Source of the DNA: Paramecium primaurelia
Taxonomy: Eukaryota > Ciliophora > Oligohymenophorea > Peniculida > Parameciidae
Length of the DNA stretch: 64,000 nt
Direction: 5' to 3'
NCBI GenBank assembly: GCA_905182975.1
Contig: CAJJDM010000027.1
Location: forward strand, 595,470 to 659,469
The translations under genes and the position numbers were made by a program. Shown here piece by piece: positions 26,348 to 36,872 of this stretch. Numbering within the stretch: position 1 is the first letter of the stretch; every line of letters begins with the position of its first letter. Below the pieces are notes generated by a model that saw only the letters and a list, made by a program, of their open reading frames with translations, was not told the origin of the DNA and ran no database searches.

Positions 26348-27469
26348 TCAAACCTATTGGATCCTTCTATTTAATTCATTTGTTCTTTATTCTCCATATG
26401 GCTAATAAATATTACCAGAATAGTAATCTTATCTTCCCTCTCTAAATATCTACTAGTCAATTCTCCCATATGAAGGAGGATATAGTTCATTCTAATAAGG
26501 CAATCTTTGATTAAAGTGGATTCTCTCATTTAAATCTCGTTATATACCGATAGGAGGAAACCCTCGATATTCTGGCACATAATAATCAGGAGTAGGGACA
26601 GCTAGAGGGTCAAAATACATTCTTTATTATAATGCAGGATCAAATCTCTATCTATCATCATCAAAAAATGGATATCCTTCATAGTCTAATGGTAAAGCAT
26701 TTCTCTCATTTAAAATTGGAGGGGGTCTATGAAAATCTACTGGAGGTCCTTATCTATAATCTGTTGCTGGAAAAACTCTATATGATAAGTTTCTTTTTAA
26801 ATCTCTCCCGCAATTTCTTCGACTTAAAATTGGTTCTGGAATTCCTCTCCTGTAATCACTTAATATTCCAGGAGGAGCCATCCTTCTATATCCTGAAAGA
26901 GGCAATCCTAGTTCTTGTGAAGGAATACATCTAAAATCTTAAGGGACAAAACTTAATCCAGGTTCTTAAAAATCTTAAGAAAATCCTCTAAAGCTATGCA
27001 CATATCCTAAATTTGGTTCCCTTAAATTTGAAGGAGATATTCTACTCTCCAAAGGTTGCAAAATGCTTTATGTAAAATTTTGATGAACTCTTAAAGGCTT
27101 GTAAATATTATCACCAGTGTGTATAGTATTAGTATAAGGAGCACTCTAATATCTTTCTGGAGATATCATTCTTTAGGGATCGATATTAGACCCAACTTTT
27201 TGGTTTTAGTTTTCCTTTTATTTATCATCTTATTATTTCTCTTGTTATAGCTATTAAGGTTATTCAGAAGATCCTTGTGTATAGATTCTATCTTTATTTT
27301 AAGATCTCTCCTATTGAACAGGTAGATCTTAAGCCTTTCCGTAGTAATCTTAAATCTTACGATTATCTACTGGTGGTCGTTATAGAAATTCTAAGTTTTA
27401 TCCAAATGGTTTTATATATCCTTTTGGAAACTTTTCTATCTCAATTGGTCTGGAAGGAGCATAGTACAT
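26348..27469 (-). CDS. Low-complexity P/R/Y/Q-rich protein, 373 aa
   Basis: Intronless, ATG 27469 (MYYAPSRPIEIEKFP) to TGA 26350-26348, 374 codons. No TM helix or known domain. The sequence is made of loose repeats built on P, R, G, Y and aromatic residues. The phrase D-L-N-E-R or I-L-N-E-R recurs (RPPPILNERNALP, QRDLNERIHFNQRLPY), and the stretch YPPSYGR resembles an RNA-binding or phase-separating low-complexity tail. Function unknown. It is tail-to-head with the TMP gene (271 bp) and divergent from the kinase-like gene (415 bp). It is real rather than a shadow, because a 374-codon frame with such composition bias is unlikely by chance. Confidence 0.6.
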
Positions 27470-27884
27470 TTATTAAAATAAAATATTATTATCAGTTAAT
27501 TGTTAATGATATTTATAAACTATATTTATAAAAATATTTCTAACATAGCTTAATCCTCTAATTATTTCAATCAATCAGAAGATTAAATATATACTAGAGT
27601 AATTGTGTTAACAAAAAATAAACTATTTACAAGCAAAAATAAGATTTAATGCTAGAACGTAAAATAGTGATGATATTCATTAAATTTTTTAATTTCTTCC
27701 AATTTCTTTTTATTTTATATATATATATATGAGTCGAAGTTTATTTAAATGCTATAATTTTATCTTTTCCAAAATTCTTTATTGCTGAAAATTTCTAATT
27801 AAAAAATTATCATGTTTCTACTATTTATTAATCTTTATCGAACTCTATTAAGAGCTTTATTTTTATAAAGGTTTATAAATAATT
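27470..27884. other. Divergent intergenic region
   Basis: 415 bp between a minus-strand and a plus-strand gene start. Contains a short (TA)n run near 27717-27731. No coding frame that I can support. Confidence 0.5.
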
Positions 27885-29319
27885 ATGAAATAATAACCTA
27901 ATTATTAAAGCTTTACAAGTATTTTCGATATTGAGCAATCAGTAACATTTTGGGAACCATTATAATAACCTCTTCATGCAGAGAGATTACTTTATAAAGG
28001 TAAATTCTTTGAATTCACCGGAAATGTTTGGGTTTAAGAACATTATGATCTTTATCCTGAAGTGTTATGTAAAGGTTAATTTTACATGCAATTGCCAGGA
28101 GTGTAGATAAGAAGACTCAAACCTAACGAGACTTATGGTCCCCATAAATATGGATTAGGGTTCTTAAAAGGGCCATACAGGTTGTTGTTATATACCGAAT
28201 CAGTTGAATAGCTAAATTAATGGTACTAAGTCCATAGAGTTTAGGCATGACTACTTGAAAAGACTTTGTCTATTGCCCAATTTTAACAAACGCCATAAAT
28301 TAATTGGTAAGATTAAGAATTCACTTAACTTTTATGATTGCTATAAATGTATAAATGGGTAGCAATATTAGGTCAAAATATTAGAAAAATCTTAAATTAC
28401 ACAAACAAAATAAGTTTTAAGAGAAATTTAAATTTTGCGTCGTTTAAATCATCCTTAAATCTAAAAATTATTAGAAGTTTATGAAGACAGCAATACTGTC
28501 TATATTTTATTTGACAAATTCTTAGGTCATTCATTAAAAACCAAATTGCCAGATTATTGGAAGTAATAAACATTTTTTATCTATAGTTTAACAGAAAAAT
28601 AATAGGCTGAGGTCTGTTTTAAGTTATTAAATGCATTAGCACATATACATTAAAAAAATATTATTCATAAGGATATAAGACCAGAGAACATTATATAACT
28701 CAATTCTCAATTATCTAATCTAATAATTGCTAATTTTGCAAGTGCAGATTCAAAAGAAAAATCTAAAAAAAGGAAAGTTTTTAATCCTGGTTTTATGGCT
28801 CCAGAACTATTCTAAAATAGAAACTTTGATGATAAAATAGATATTTTCTCTTTAGGTGTAATATTCTATGGCATCTTTTATTGCAAATATCCATTTGAAG
28901 GCAAAGATTTTAGAGAAACTGCAACTTTAAATGAAAAATGTGAAATTAATTTTGAATATTCTAAGAAGTTATCTTCCTCAGCTATTGAATTATTATAGGG
29001 AATGTTAAAGAAAGATCCAACTTAAAGGTTTAATGCCCAAACTGCCTTAAAACATCATTGGTTTATTAATGCAAGAAGCAAAGAATAAATGAAAGGAAAC
29101 ATGCTTGGAGCACCTTCACTTTCAACAATCCAAGAAAAATCAGAAATTGATATCTCTATGTAAGATCGTTAATTTAATAAATCGTAATCTAAATTAAGAG
29201 CTAAATCTGTAGATACTTTATTCATTACAGATGCTAATGAAATAGAATAAATTCCACTTCATTAAAAAGTATAAAAAATGACAGTTATTTAATTTAATCC
29301 ATCCAAATCTAATCATTGA
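27885..29319 (+). CDS. PH domain plus protein-kinase-like domain, probable pseudokinase, 470 aa
   Basis: ATG 27885, one intron 28223-28244 (22 nt), TGA 29317-29319; spliced length 471 codons. Residues about 35-135 look like a pleckstrin-homology domain (LLYKGKFFEFTGNVW at its start, VEQLNQWHDYLKRL at its closing helix). A kinase-like domain follows from residue about 145 (HKLIGKIKNSLNFYDCY). The Gly-rich loop is missing; the VAIK lysine is kept (YQVKILEK). HRD is HKD (IIHKDIRPENI), DFG is NFA (IIANFASAD) and APE is preserved (FMAPELF), as is DxxSLG (KIDIFSLGV). Loss of the P-loop glycines and the DFG aspartate predicts weak or no catalysis. PH domains bind phosphoinositides or proteins (family knowledge), so a membrane-recruited scaffold is a fair inference. 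Confidence 0.8.
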
Positions 29320-29896
29320 TAAACATATTATTATTTAATTGTTAATAAGAAATTAATTTATTATTATTTAAATCACTTTTTTTTTGACTTAATAGAGCAT
29401 ACATTAATATAACAAAAAATAAAGTTTAAAGATCTAAATTGCTGAAAATAAGTGTCTAAAATATTAAAAAAAAACCTAATTTAAGGATAGATTTGAAGAT
29501 AAAATTGTATATACGTTAATTAAATTAATTTAGCTTTATGTTTTTCTTTATTTATCTATCAAATTTGTTTTACTTAAATCTCAAAAGTACTCTATTGAAT
29601 TCTATTATAATTATAAATTTACTTTAATTTTTTTGATCCTCAAATAAAGTCTAATTTCTTAATTAAGAGCTATTGAAAGAACCTTTAATTTTCATTAGAA
29701 ATAATGATACATTTTAGATATTTATTTATTTTTGATAAATTCAATCTCCAAATTCCATTAATTTCGAATTTGAAAAATTATAGAATCAATATTATTATGG
29801 TTAGAAAATTTGATCTACAATTAATTCAAAATTGATTAGAATTGTTTGGTTAAACATTAATTAATAATATTAACGAATTAAAATTATTCAATACTC
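29320..29896. other. Intergenic spacer
   Basis: 577 bp between two plus-strand genes. Several short open stretches exist, as expected when only TGA stops translation, but none has plausible composition. Nothing further recognised. Confidence 0.45.
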
Positions 29897-30992
29897 ATGG
29901 AATTAATAAAAAAAATAAGAATTAGCTTTAGCTATTGCAATAGCCACTATTTGTGTTCCATCTGTATTTTCATTAATTTTCACTCTTTATTGTTATTTCA
30001 AGTTTCAGCACTTAAATAATGCTTAGTTTAAACTAGTAACGAGAATTTTATTTTCAGATCTAATATATGAATCTATAATGAGTGCGATTAGTTTGAGTTA
30101 CATAATTACATAAAATGGGAGTAGTTAAGAAACATACTTTAGAGATACCTATCCAACCTTTTGTTATATAGAAGTTTATTTATCAAATTTTTCGATTTTA
30201 ACTATTGCTGTTTGAACATCTATTATATGCAATACATTATACATGCAAGTGTATAAGAATATATCTAAGATGTATTATTATCAGTATATATTTGTTGCTT
30301 ATGTGATTCCAAAATAATCACTTTTATGTAAATTTATGTAGTTTATTGTATATAGACCATTTTATGTTGATGGATATGGTGTCACATATCCAATGGAATC
30401 AACAAATTGCCTTTATAATATGAGATTGGATAGAAGATCTTATGATTTGTAGATAACTTTATGTTATTATTTGCCAATTTGGGTATCATTTTTATATAAT
30501 TTAACAATAATAACATTAGTTGTAAGAAGAATATTAAAGCACATAACTGATTTTAAAAACAAAACATAAGTTTTTGGATTGTTGCTTTATCCAACAATAT
30601 TATTCATTTGTTGGGTGATTGTAATCTTACTTTAGTTATCCTGTAGCCTAGCTTAGTTCAACAATTTAACCCATAATCAATTATTTAGTAATACTTATCC
30701 TAGTTTTTCTGTAACATACTTGGTTTATTGGATGCTCTGTGTTATTGCTTTACTGAGATATTTACAAAAATTAGAATTAATGGATGCAAATTAGAATATT
30801 AAGATGATTTATCTGAAAGTAATTTTGCGACCCAAACTAGCCAACAATTAACTTAAGTAGTTGATTCATAATAATTGTGAATACTATTTAATAAATAATA
30901 TTAAATTATTAAGCGTCATTTCTTTTTTTAGTGCGTTTGCAATTTAATATTATAAAATGAAGAACAAAAATATAGTAATATAATATAATTGA
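29897..30992 (+). pseudogene. Decayed seven-TM receptor-like (cAMP-receptor type) gene
   Basis: A continuous 7TM-like protein can be traced, but the reading is interrupted in at least two places. The only suitable ATG (29897) is one base out of frame with the body across an A8 run at 29908-29915. An in-frame TGA sits in the middle (about 30212) between TIAV and TSIICNTLYMQV, where related 7TM proteins commonly have Trp; TGG to TGA is a single change. The frame after the TGA stays open for about 750 bases with clear TM helices (for example IWVSFLYNLTIITLVV). Near 30800 the natural-looking hydrophilic tail (ESNFATQTSQQLTQ) lies in another frame, although a 22-nt intron there gives an alternative ending. 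The family resembles Dictyostelium-type cAR/GPCR proteins (inference). The end at 30992 is only where the frame closes. Confidence 0.6.
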
Positions 30993-30993
30993 A

Positions 30994-33044
30994 ATGTCAT
31001 CATCCTAAGACTTAGTAAAGTGTTCATTTAACCCAGACGATATGGGATAACTATTATATAAAGAGAATTATCATAAGTAAATATTGGTTATTAAGATAGA
31101 TGGATAAAAGTATAAGAGTTGATTGCAAAGGATCCAATATCGTAAAATAATGTAGCAGATTATGGATAAAGTAGAGATAAATTATATGAAATTTATTGCA
31201 AGAAAGCCTATAAACTTCATAAATTACTAAATTATAGTGATGAGATGATTCCTGGTATGGTAAATAGTCAATTTCCAGAAACTGTGGTGACTGTATTACA
31301 TTAAACCATGTTTATACCCACTATCAAATATTTAGGAACTGAAAAATAAATAGAAAAATGGATTCCTCCTTCATTAAATTATGAGATTGTAGGATGTTAT
31401 GCTCAAACTGAATTAGGTCATGGATCAGATGTATAAAGTTTGGAAACTACTGCTGTTTATGATAAAAATACAGAAGAATTCATTCTCAACTCACCAACTA
31501 TTTCATCTACCAAATGGTGGATTGGAGACTTGGGATTGACAGCAACTCATGCTGTAACACATGCTTAATTGTATATTAATGGAAAACATTATGGAGTCTA
31601 AACTTTTATTGTTTAAGTCAGAGACACACATACTCATCTACCACTTAAAGGAATTGAAGTTGGAGATGTAGGACCTAAATATGGTTATAATACAAAAGAT
31701 AATGGTTATTTAAGAATGAATAATGTAAGAATTCCTAGAGAATAAATGCTAATGAGATATTCCAAAGTAAGTAAGGCTGGCGAATTTATTAAAGCATAAA
31801 ATGAAAAGATTGGATATGCAACTATGATGTAAGTAAGAACTTCAATCATTTTTAATACCTATGTCTCATTAGCATAAGGATTAGCTATTGGAGTTAAATA
31901 TTCTCATTTTAGAAGATAATTTAAAGATAAAAATGGTATTGAAAGACCAATTATTGATTATTAAACTTAATAAGATAAATTAATTCCATTAGTAGCAGAT
32001 TGTTATGCTTAAGGTTTTGGATGTTTGAGAATTAAAGAGATTTTAACAGAAAATCTAAAAAGAATAAATGAAAAAAATGATTTTTCTTTAATGGGAGACT
32101 TACATGCATTATTATGTTGTTGTAAAGCTATTTATACTTGGAATACTCATTTTGGTTTAGATAAAATTAGATAATCATTAGGTGGACATGGATTTTTGTA
32201 ATCTTCAGGTGTTGTTAGTATTCAAACAGAATTCTCACCAAGTTGTACTTATGAAGGTGAAAATACAGTATTATTACTATAAACTGGAAGATATTTATTA
32301 AAAGCTTGTAATAAAGCATAAAAAAATTAACCAATCAATGAAAATGTTGAATATCTCTATAATATTTAATAAACTTTATAATAAAAAGCTACTTTTACAA
32401 GATCTGAATAATTATTATGTCCTGAAATTATTAGAAAATTGATGAGATTACATGCAGCCTTTTATGTTAACAAAATGATGCTTAAAATGATGGAAAAAGG
32501 TATGTATATAAAGTTATCAAGAATAGCTGGTGAATATGGACCTAAAGAAGCATGGAATAAACATGTAGGCGTTTCAATAACAGAAGCTTCTGTTGCCCAT
32601 ACCTATTATTGGACATTTAAGACATTTTTAGATACATTAATAAAGTAAAAGTTTAAATTAATTTATAGAGTATAGGATGAGAATATTAGATCTGTTTTAT
32701 CTAATTTATGTTGTTTATATGGTTTATAAAGAATTATTGATTGGCCAATTGGTTATTTTGAAGGTGGATTTTTGAATGGAGAATAATTAGAAATTATTTT
32801 AAATGCAAAAGAATACATATTCACTTTAATAAAACCAGATTTACTTGGATTAGTTGAGGTAATATTAATTATCTATAGATAGTCATTTAAATTTAACGAC
32901 AATGCTTTAAGATCAGATTTAGTTGATGCTAAACCTTATGAAAAATTGTTATAAAGTGCCAAATTAAGTTCTGTAAACAATGAAGAGTACTAAACAAAAT
33001 TAAGATCATTAACAAAATAACTTAGAGAGATTCCAAAGCTCTGA
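30994..33044 (+). CDS. Peroxisomal acyl-CoA oxidase, 667 aa
   Basis: ATG 30994, introns 31077-31099 (23 nt) and 32859-32882 (24 nt), TGA 33042-33044; spliced length 668 codons, the usual family length. It catalyses the first step of peroxisomal beta-oxidation, acyl-CoA to trans-2-enoyl-CoA with H2O2, using FAD (family knowledge). Visible motifs: the FAD/substrate segment CYAQTELGHGSDVQSLETT (residues about 135-153), STKWWIGDLG, the GPKYGYNTKDNGYLRM block, RQSLGGHGF and SPSCTYEGENTVLLLQTGRY. The C-terminal helical region ends in PKL, a variant of the SKL-type PTS1 peroxisome signal. Removing the 24-nt intron restores LVESFKFNDNALRSDL, matching the conserved 'LVDAFxxxDxxL' stretch. The gene starts within a few bases of the decayed 7TM frame, so its promoter overlaps that remnant. 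Confidence 0.93.
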
Positions 33045-33075
33045 TTTATAAATAATAAATTAATAAATAAAAATA

Positions 33076-33705
33076 ATGTAGTAAGTGACAACAGAATATG
33101 TTAGAAATTTAAATGGAATTACACAAGAGTATTTGAGTATGTAAATGATAGTTTCTTGTGTCCAGTGAATGCAAACATTTACAATATCCAATTTCTTAAA
33201 TTTAGAATTAGAGATATGGATTCAGGTTAAACTCTATTTGAGGTTGAACGTGATTAAGATGAAGAGCCTATAGGTAAAATCATAATTTAACATATTCAGA
33301 AAACCTCCCACCAGAATATTAAGATGAAGCTAGAAGGATTAAATACCACTTTGGACCATAGTTTTTTGAATTGAAAACAGTGGGAGCACAATTGACTTTC
33401 TCAGTTGGTAATAAACCAGTTAAAAATTTCACAATTATTGAAAGACATTATTTTAAAGATCATTTATTGAGAAGTTATGAATTTTCATTTCCTTTTTGCA
33501 TTCCAAATTCAACAAATACATGGGAACATATTTACACCATTCCAGAAATAGATGAAGCAATGGTATATAAATAAATAATTCTATTAAATAGAGACAAGAA
33601 ATGATTAACAATCCATTTCAAACTAAATCTGACAGTTTTTATTTTGTAGGTGATCAGTTGGTTATGCATAACAAGGCTGAGTATGATTACTCTCCTTTTG
33701 ATTGA
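33076..33705 (+). CDS. UNC119 / PDE6-delta family lipid-binding chaperone, 181 aa
   Basis: ATG 33076, introns 33137-33165 (29 nt), 33274-33299 (26 nt) and 33563-33591 (29 nt), TGA 33703-33705; spliced length 182 codons. Highly conserved UNC119 segments are present: FLKFRIRDMDSGQTLFE, FGPQFFELKTVGAQLTFSVG, NFTIIERHYFKDHLLRSY, FPFCIPNSTNTWEHIY and the closing KSDSFYFVGDQLVMHNKAEY. UNC119 binds myristoylated peptides and delivers them to cilia under Arl control (family knowledge), which suits a ciliate. It lies 31 bp downstream of the acyl-CoA oxidase gene on the same strand. The first intron was placed at GTATG rather than GTAAA, because only that gives the frame entering NANIYNIQF. Confidence 0.93.
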
Positions 33706-34888
33706 AATATTGGAATATTTGTTATAAATTAATATATATTTCATATTATAACTTTTTGTTAGATGGTCATTACTTGATAAGAACATCAAAATCCCTATTG
33801 AGATACTTATTATCTATATATTAATATATTTTGTAATTTAAATAAATAATCATTCAAATTTCATAATTTAATCCTTATATCAAGTATTCCATATATAATT
33901 TGATATCAGGATGATCTTTATTTTATTACATAGGATAAAAAGAAAAATATAACTTTAATGATATTATCTAATTTCTTTAATAAATTTTCAGATTGTTAAT
34001 TTTCACTTTTACCAAAATATTTTCAATTAAAAATTAAGGAAATTATTCAAAACTTTCCGCACTTAATAAATTTATGCTTTGAATAACTTAATGAAAATTC
34101 AAAAATTGTCTAAAATCAAATTAATCCTTATACACAAAATTATTTTATAAGTTTTAAAAAAACAAAGCAACTTTGAAGTAAGATAAGCAGCAAACCGTCA
34201 ATCCTAAAGGAGAATTACTTAAACTTAATTTCAAAGTAGGTTTATTATTTACTACGTCTTTTCAATGATTATTTTAAGAGAAAAATTAAAATTAAAATTG
34301 GAATATAATATATTTATAAGATCTTAAATCATAAGATGTATTGTAAATAATGAATTCTTCAAAGTTGAAATGATTAGGTTCTCTGCTTTTTTTAATTACT
34401 TATTAGTATGCTTTGAATACACCCTTTTTTGATTTCCAAAAATAAATGAAAATATTTGCAGGATTAATAAAATTACTTTTATAGCATAATAAATCGATAA
34501 TATTAATGTATCTTTCAAGGCTATATATGATTATAATATTATGATGATAACTATTGAATTTTCCTAACATTAATAATAAAATAATAAGGAATTTTTATGA
34601 TTAAAAAAATTAGAATAAACATAATCCAATAATTAAATAAAACAATAATTAAAATTTGAAGAATTTAAATCAAAATTTGTAACAAATTATGTTTAATTTG
34701 GACAATACATTAATCTTTTAATAAATGTATTAGAAAATGATTAGGAAATTGATATGCCATACAATTACAATTTTTATTAATTGAGTTTATTTTTTAGTAT
34801 CAAATTAACAAATTCTTAAGTAATATATAAAAGGGAGATAACATAATTTTAGAATGAATTAAGATAAATTCTTATATGAATAATTCCA
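33706..34888. other. Long intergenic region with a possible minus-strand gene relic
   Basis: 1183 bp between UNC119 and the second TMP gene. On the minus strand a TGA-free frame ends near 33858 and runs upstream through about 34230, with gene-like residues (for example SAESFEQFPQFLIENILV). Further upstream (to 34880) it stays open but becomes rich in N, F, I, Y and S, as noncoding AT-rich DNA does. No start, domain or intron set could be fixed, so no gene is called; a degraded gene at 33858-34230 is possible. Confidence 0.35.
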
Positions 34889-36023
34889 TCAATGTCTGTT
34901 TAGGGATGTTTATGAAGCTAATGATCTAACTTAATCCTTGAAAAGTTGGATAACGACATCTATGATAGCATTTTCCTCTAGAAATATTAGAATGAATTAA
35001 TACCTTGTCTTCTGGCTGTTTCAGAAGCATAGAATTCTCTCTTTTCCTCTAAATCAGCTGTGGCACCAGCGACGGCATTCAAGGAATCTTTCCATAATTT
35101 AAGAGCTTTAGCTTATTAGGCCAAAACAGCTGGAAGTTACTTGATTTATAGTATAAAATGATACTGTTTCCAATTTTTCAACAAGACCAGTTCTTCTTTC
35201 ATGTTCAGAGTTCAACCAAGCAACTTCAGCATTTGTGTCTGAAACATATTTGGCAAGAGCGAAAGCTGCATGAATTTCTTATTCTTATAATGTGGCAAGA
35301 GTTGATTCTAATTCAGCTTGTAAATCTTATAAGATTGAAAGGACTTATTCTCCAGTTGTTCCTTCTCTTTTAACTTCAGCAAGGGATTGGAATTTTTAAA
35401 GGGCATCTTATTAGAAAAGATGACTGTATGCAGACAATTTGTCAGCTATTGTTTAGGCCTTCTCAACAAGTTCGACTCCGGCATTATTTGTAAGGAATCC
35501 AGCTACATCTTGTTGTAAGATTTAAACAACTGCTACGGCATCAGCATGATCAGCAAGTGATTTAACAAAGAGTCCATTGGCCCAACATCTTTAATCTTAG
35601 AGTTATGCATTTCTTCTTTCAATTTCAGCAAGTCTGGATTCAGCCCAAGCCAACCATTAATATCCTTCCTTAAGAATTTTATTAAATATTCATACACTGA
35701 TTTAGGCTTCAACATCTCCTCTGACTACACCAAGGGATTCCCATTATTATTTATTGAGGGAAGCAACATTTGTCAAATCACCAATAACTTAAGAAAAGAT
35801 TTCTAAGAAGAGATAATGTTATTTTATTACCTTCATCTGTGTTATTCTTTTTGTCTGCAGCAGCTTAGACTTAAACATTCTCTGTCTTGAGATCTCTTAA
35901 GAGATTGTAAACAGATTCGACTGCATCATTTCCTCTGGTACCAGCTTGAAGAAGCACAGCAAATTTATTTGTGTCTATAGCAAATACAGTTGCCAATAAG
36001 CAAATTGCGATGATTGCTCTCAT
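34889..36023 (-). CDS. Trichocyst matrix protein precursor (TMP), 342 aa
   Basis: ATG 36023 (MRAIIAICLLATVFA, signal peptide), introns 35803-35830 (28 nt), 35669-35695 (27 nt, contains in-frame TGA), 35140-35164 (25 nt) and 34978-35003 (26 nt), TGA 34891-34889; spliced length 343 codons. The mature part is a heptad-rich alpha-helical protein (for example WAESRLAEIERRNAQLQDQR and LADHADAVAVVQILQQDV), the hallmark of crystalline trichocyst core proteins. It shares intron number, length and helical style with the TMP at 24896-26076, and a similar C-terminal short exon, but the sequences are clearly diverged, so they belong to different TMP subfamilies. Expected route: ER, precursor cleavage, condensation in the trichocyst (established for the family). 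Confidence 0.87.
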
Positions 36024-36872
36024 AATTTAATTTAATTATCTAAAAAACGGGTTTCATAATTTGGTTTATAATCCTTCATTTTATACTTAAAATTCATATT
36101 GTAAAATATTACTCTTTAAAATAACATTAAATCCTTATATATTAATGATTCCAATGTATAACCTAGTGATAATTTATATTATCAATTAGATGATTCTATT
36201 TATTGTATTATGAAGCCTAACTAAAATGATTATTATCTATCTTTCTATATTTTAATAAAATTTTGATTTTACTTTAATGTTGAAGTTATAATCTTCATAT
36301 TCTTTATCACAATTATTTTTAGTTGATGTCTAAATAGCTAGATTATATAGACAGTTTATTTTCTTTTAAGTTTTCTATATACTTTAATTATTTTCATCAT
36401 TGGATTAGTTTTATAATTTTAGTCAGATAGGTAGGATAATTAGTATTAGGCCTTTTCATGTTATCATAAAATGAAATGATAAAATATAGTACTTTTTAAT
36501 ATAATGAATCTTATATGAATAACTGAAAGGATATTAAATATAGATAAAGTGAATTTTATTATGAATTAAGAGATAAATTATTGTCTAAAAATTCTAAATT
36601 CTTAAAATTAGAAATTGTATATTAAGTTAAAATCTATTTTTACAATTATATCAAAGTAACATCTTTTATATAGGTGGGATTAGGAAATAATATAAATTAG
36701 GTAGTAAAATAATTAATTTATGATATAGAATAAAACCAGAACCATGAACTGAAGATCAAATTAAATGATTAATAGCACTTTTGATTTTGATAAGACTATT
36801 AAATTTATAATTGAAAGTGAAAGACATGAATGTAATTAAATTTCAATTGAAATAATTTAAATAAAGTATTAT
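36024..36872. other. Divergent intergenic region upstream of the Ca2+-release channel, with a possible gene relic
   Basis: 849 bp between the TMP start and the channel start. On the plus strand an open frame from about 36420 reads gene-like sequence (SEFYYELRDKLLSKNS, near 36552-36600) up to about 36775. It is interrupted by an in-frame TGA near 36527 and has no fixed start. A second ATG at 36765 is in frame with the channel gene and would add 36 residues. Promoter elements for both genes must lie here but none is recognisable. Confidence 0.4.

Noticed and set aside
30200..30250. An intron removing the internal TGA of the 7TM gene
   Set aside because: The only GT-AG pair spanning it is about 40 nt, outside the size range seen here, and would shift the frame of the downstream TM helices.
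36024..36872. A complete gene upstream of the Ca2+-release channel
   Set aside because: In-frame TGA, no start and no acceptable intron; kept only as a possible relic.
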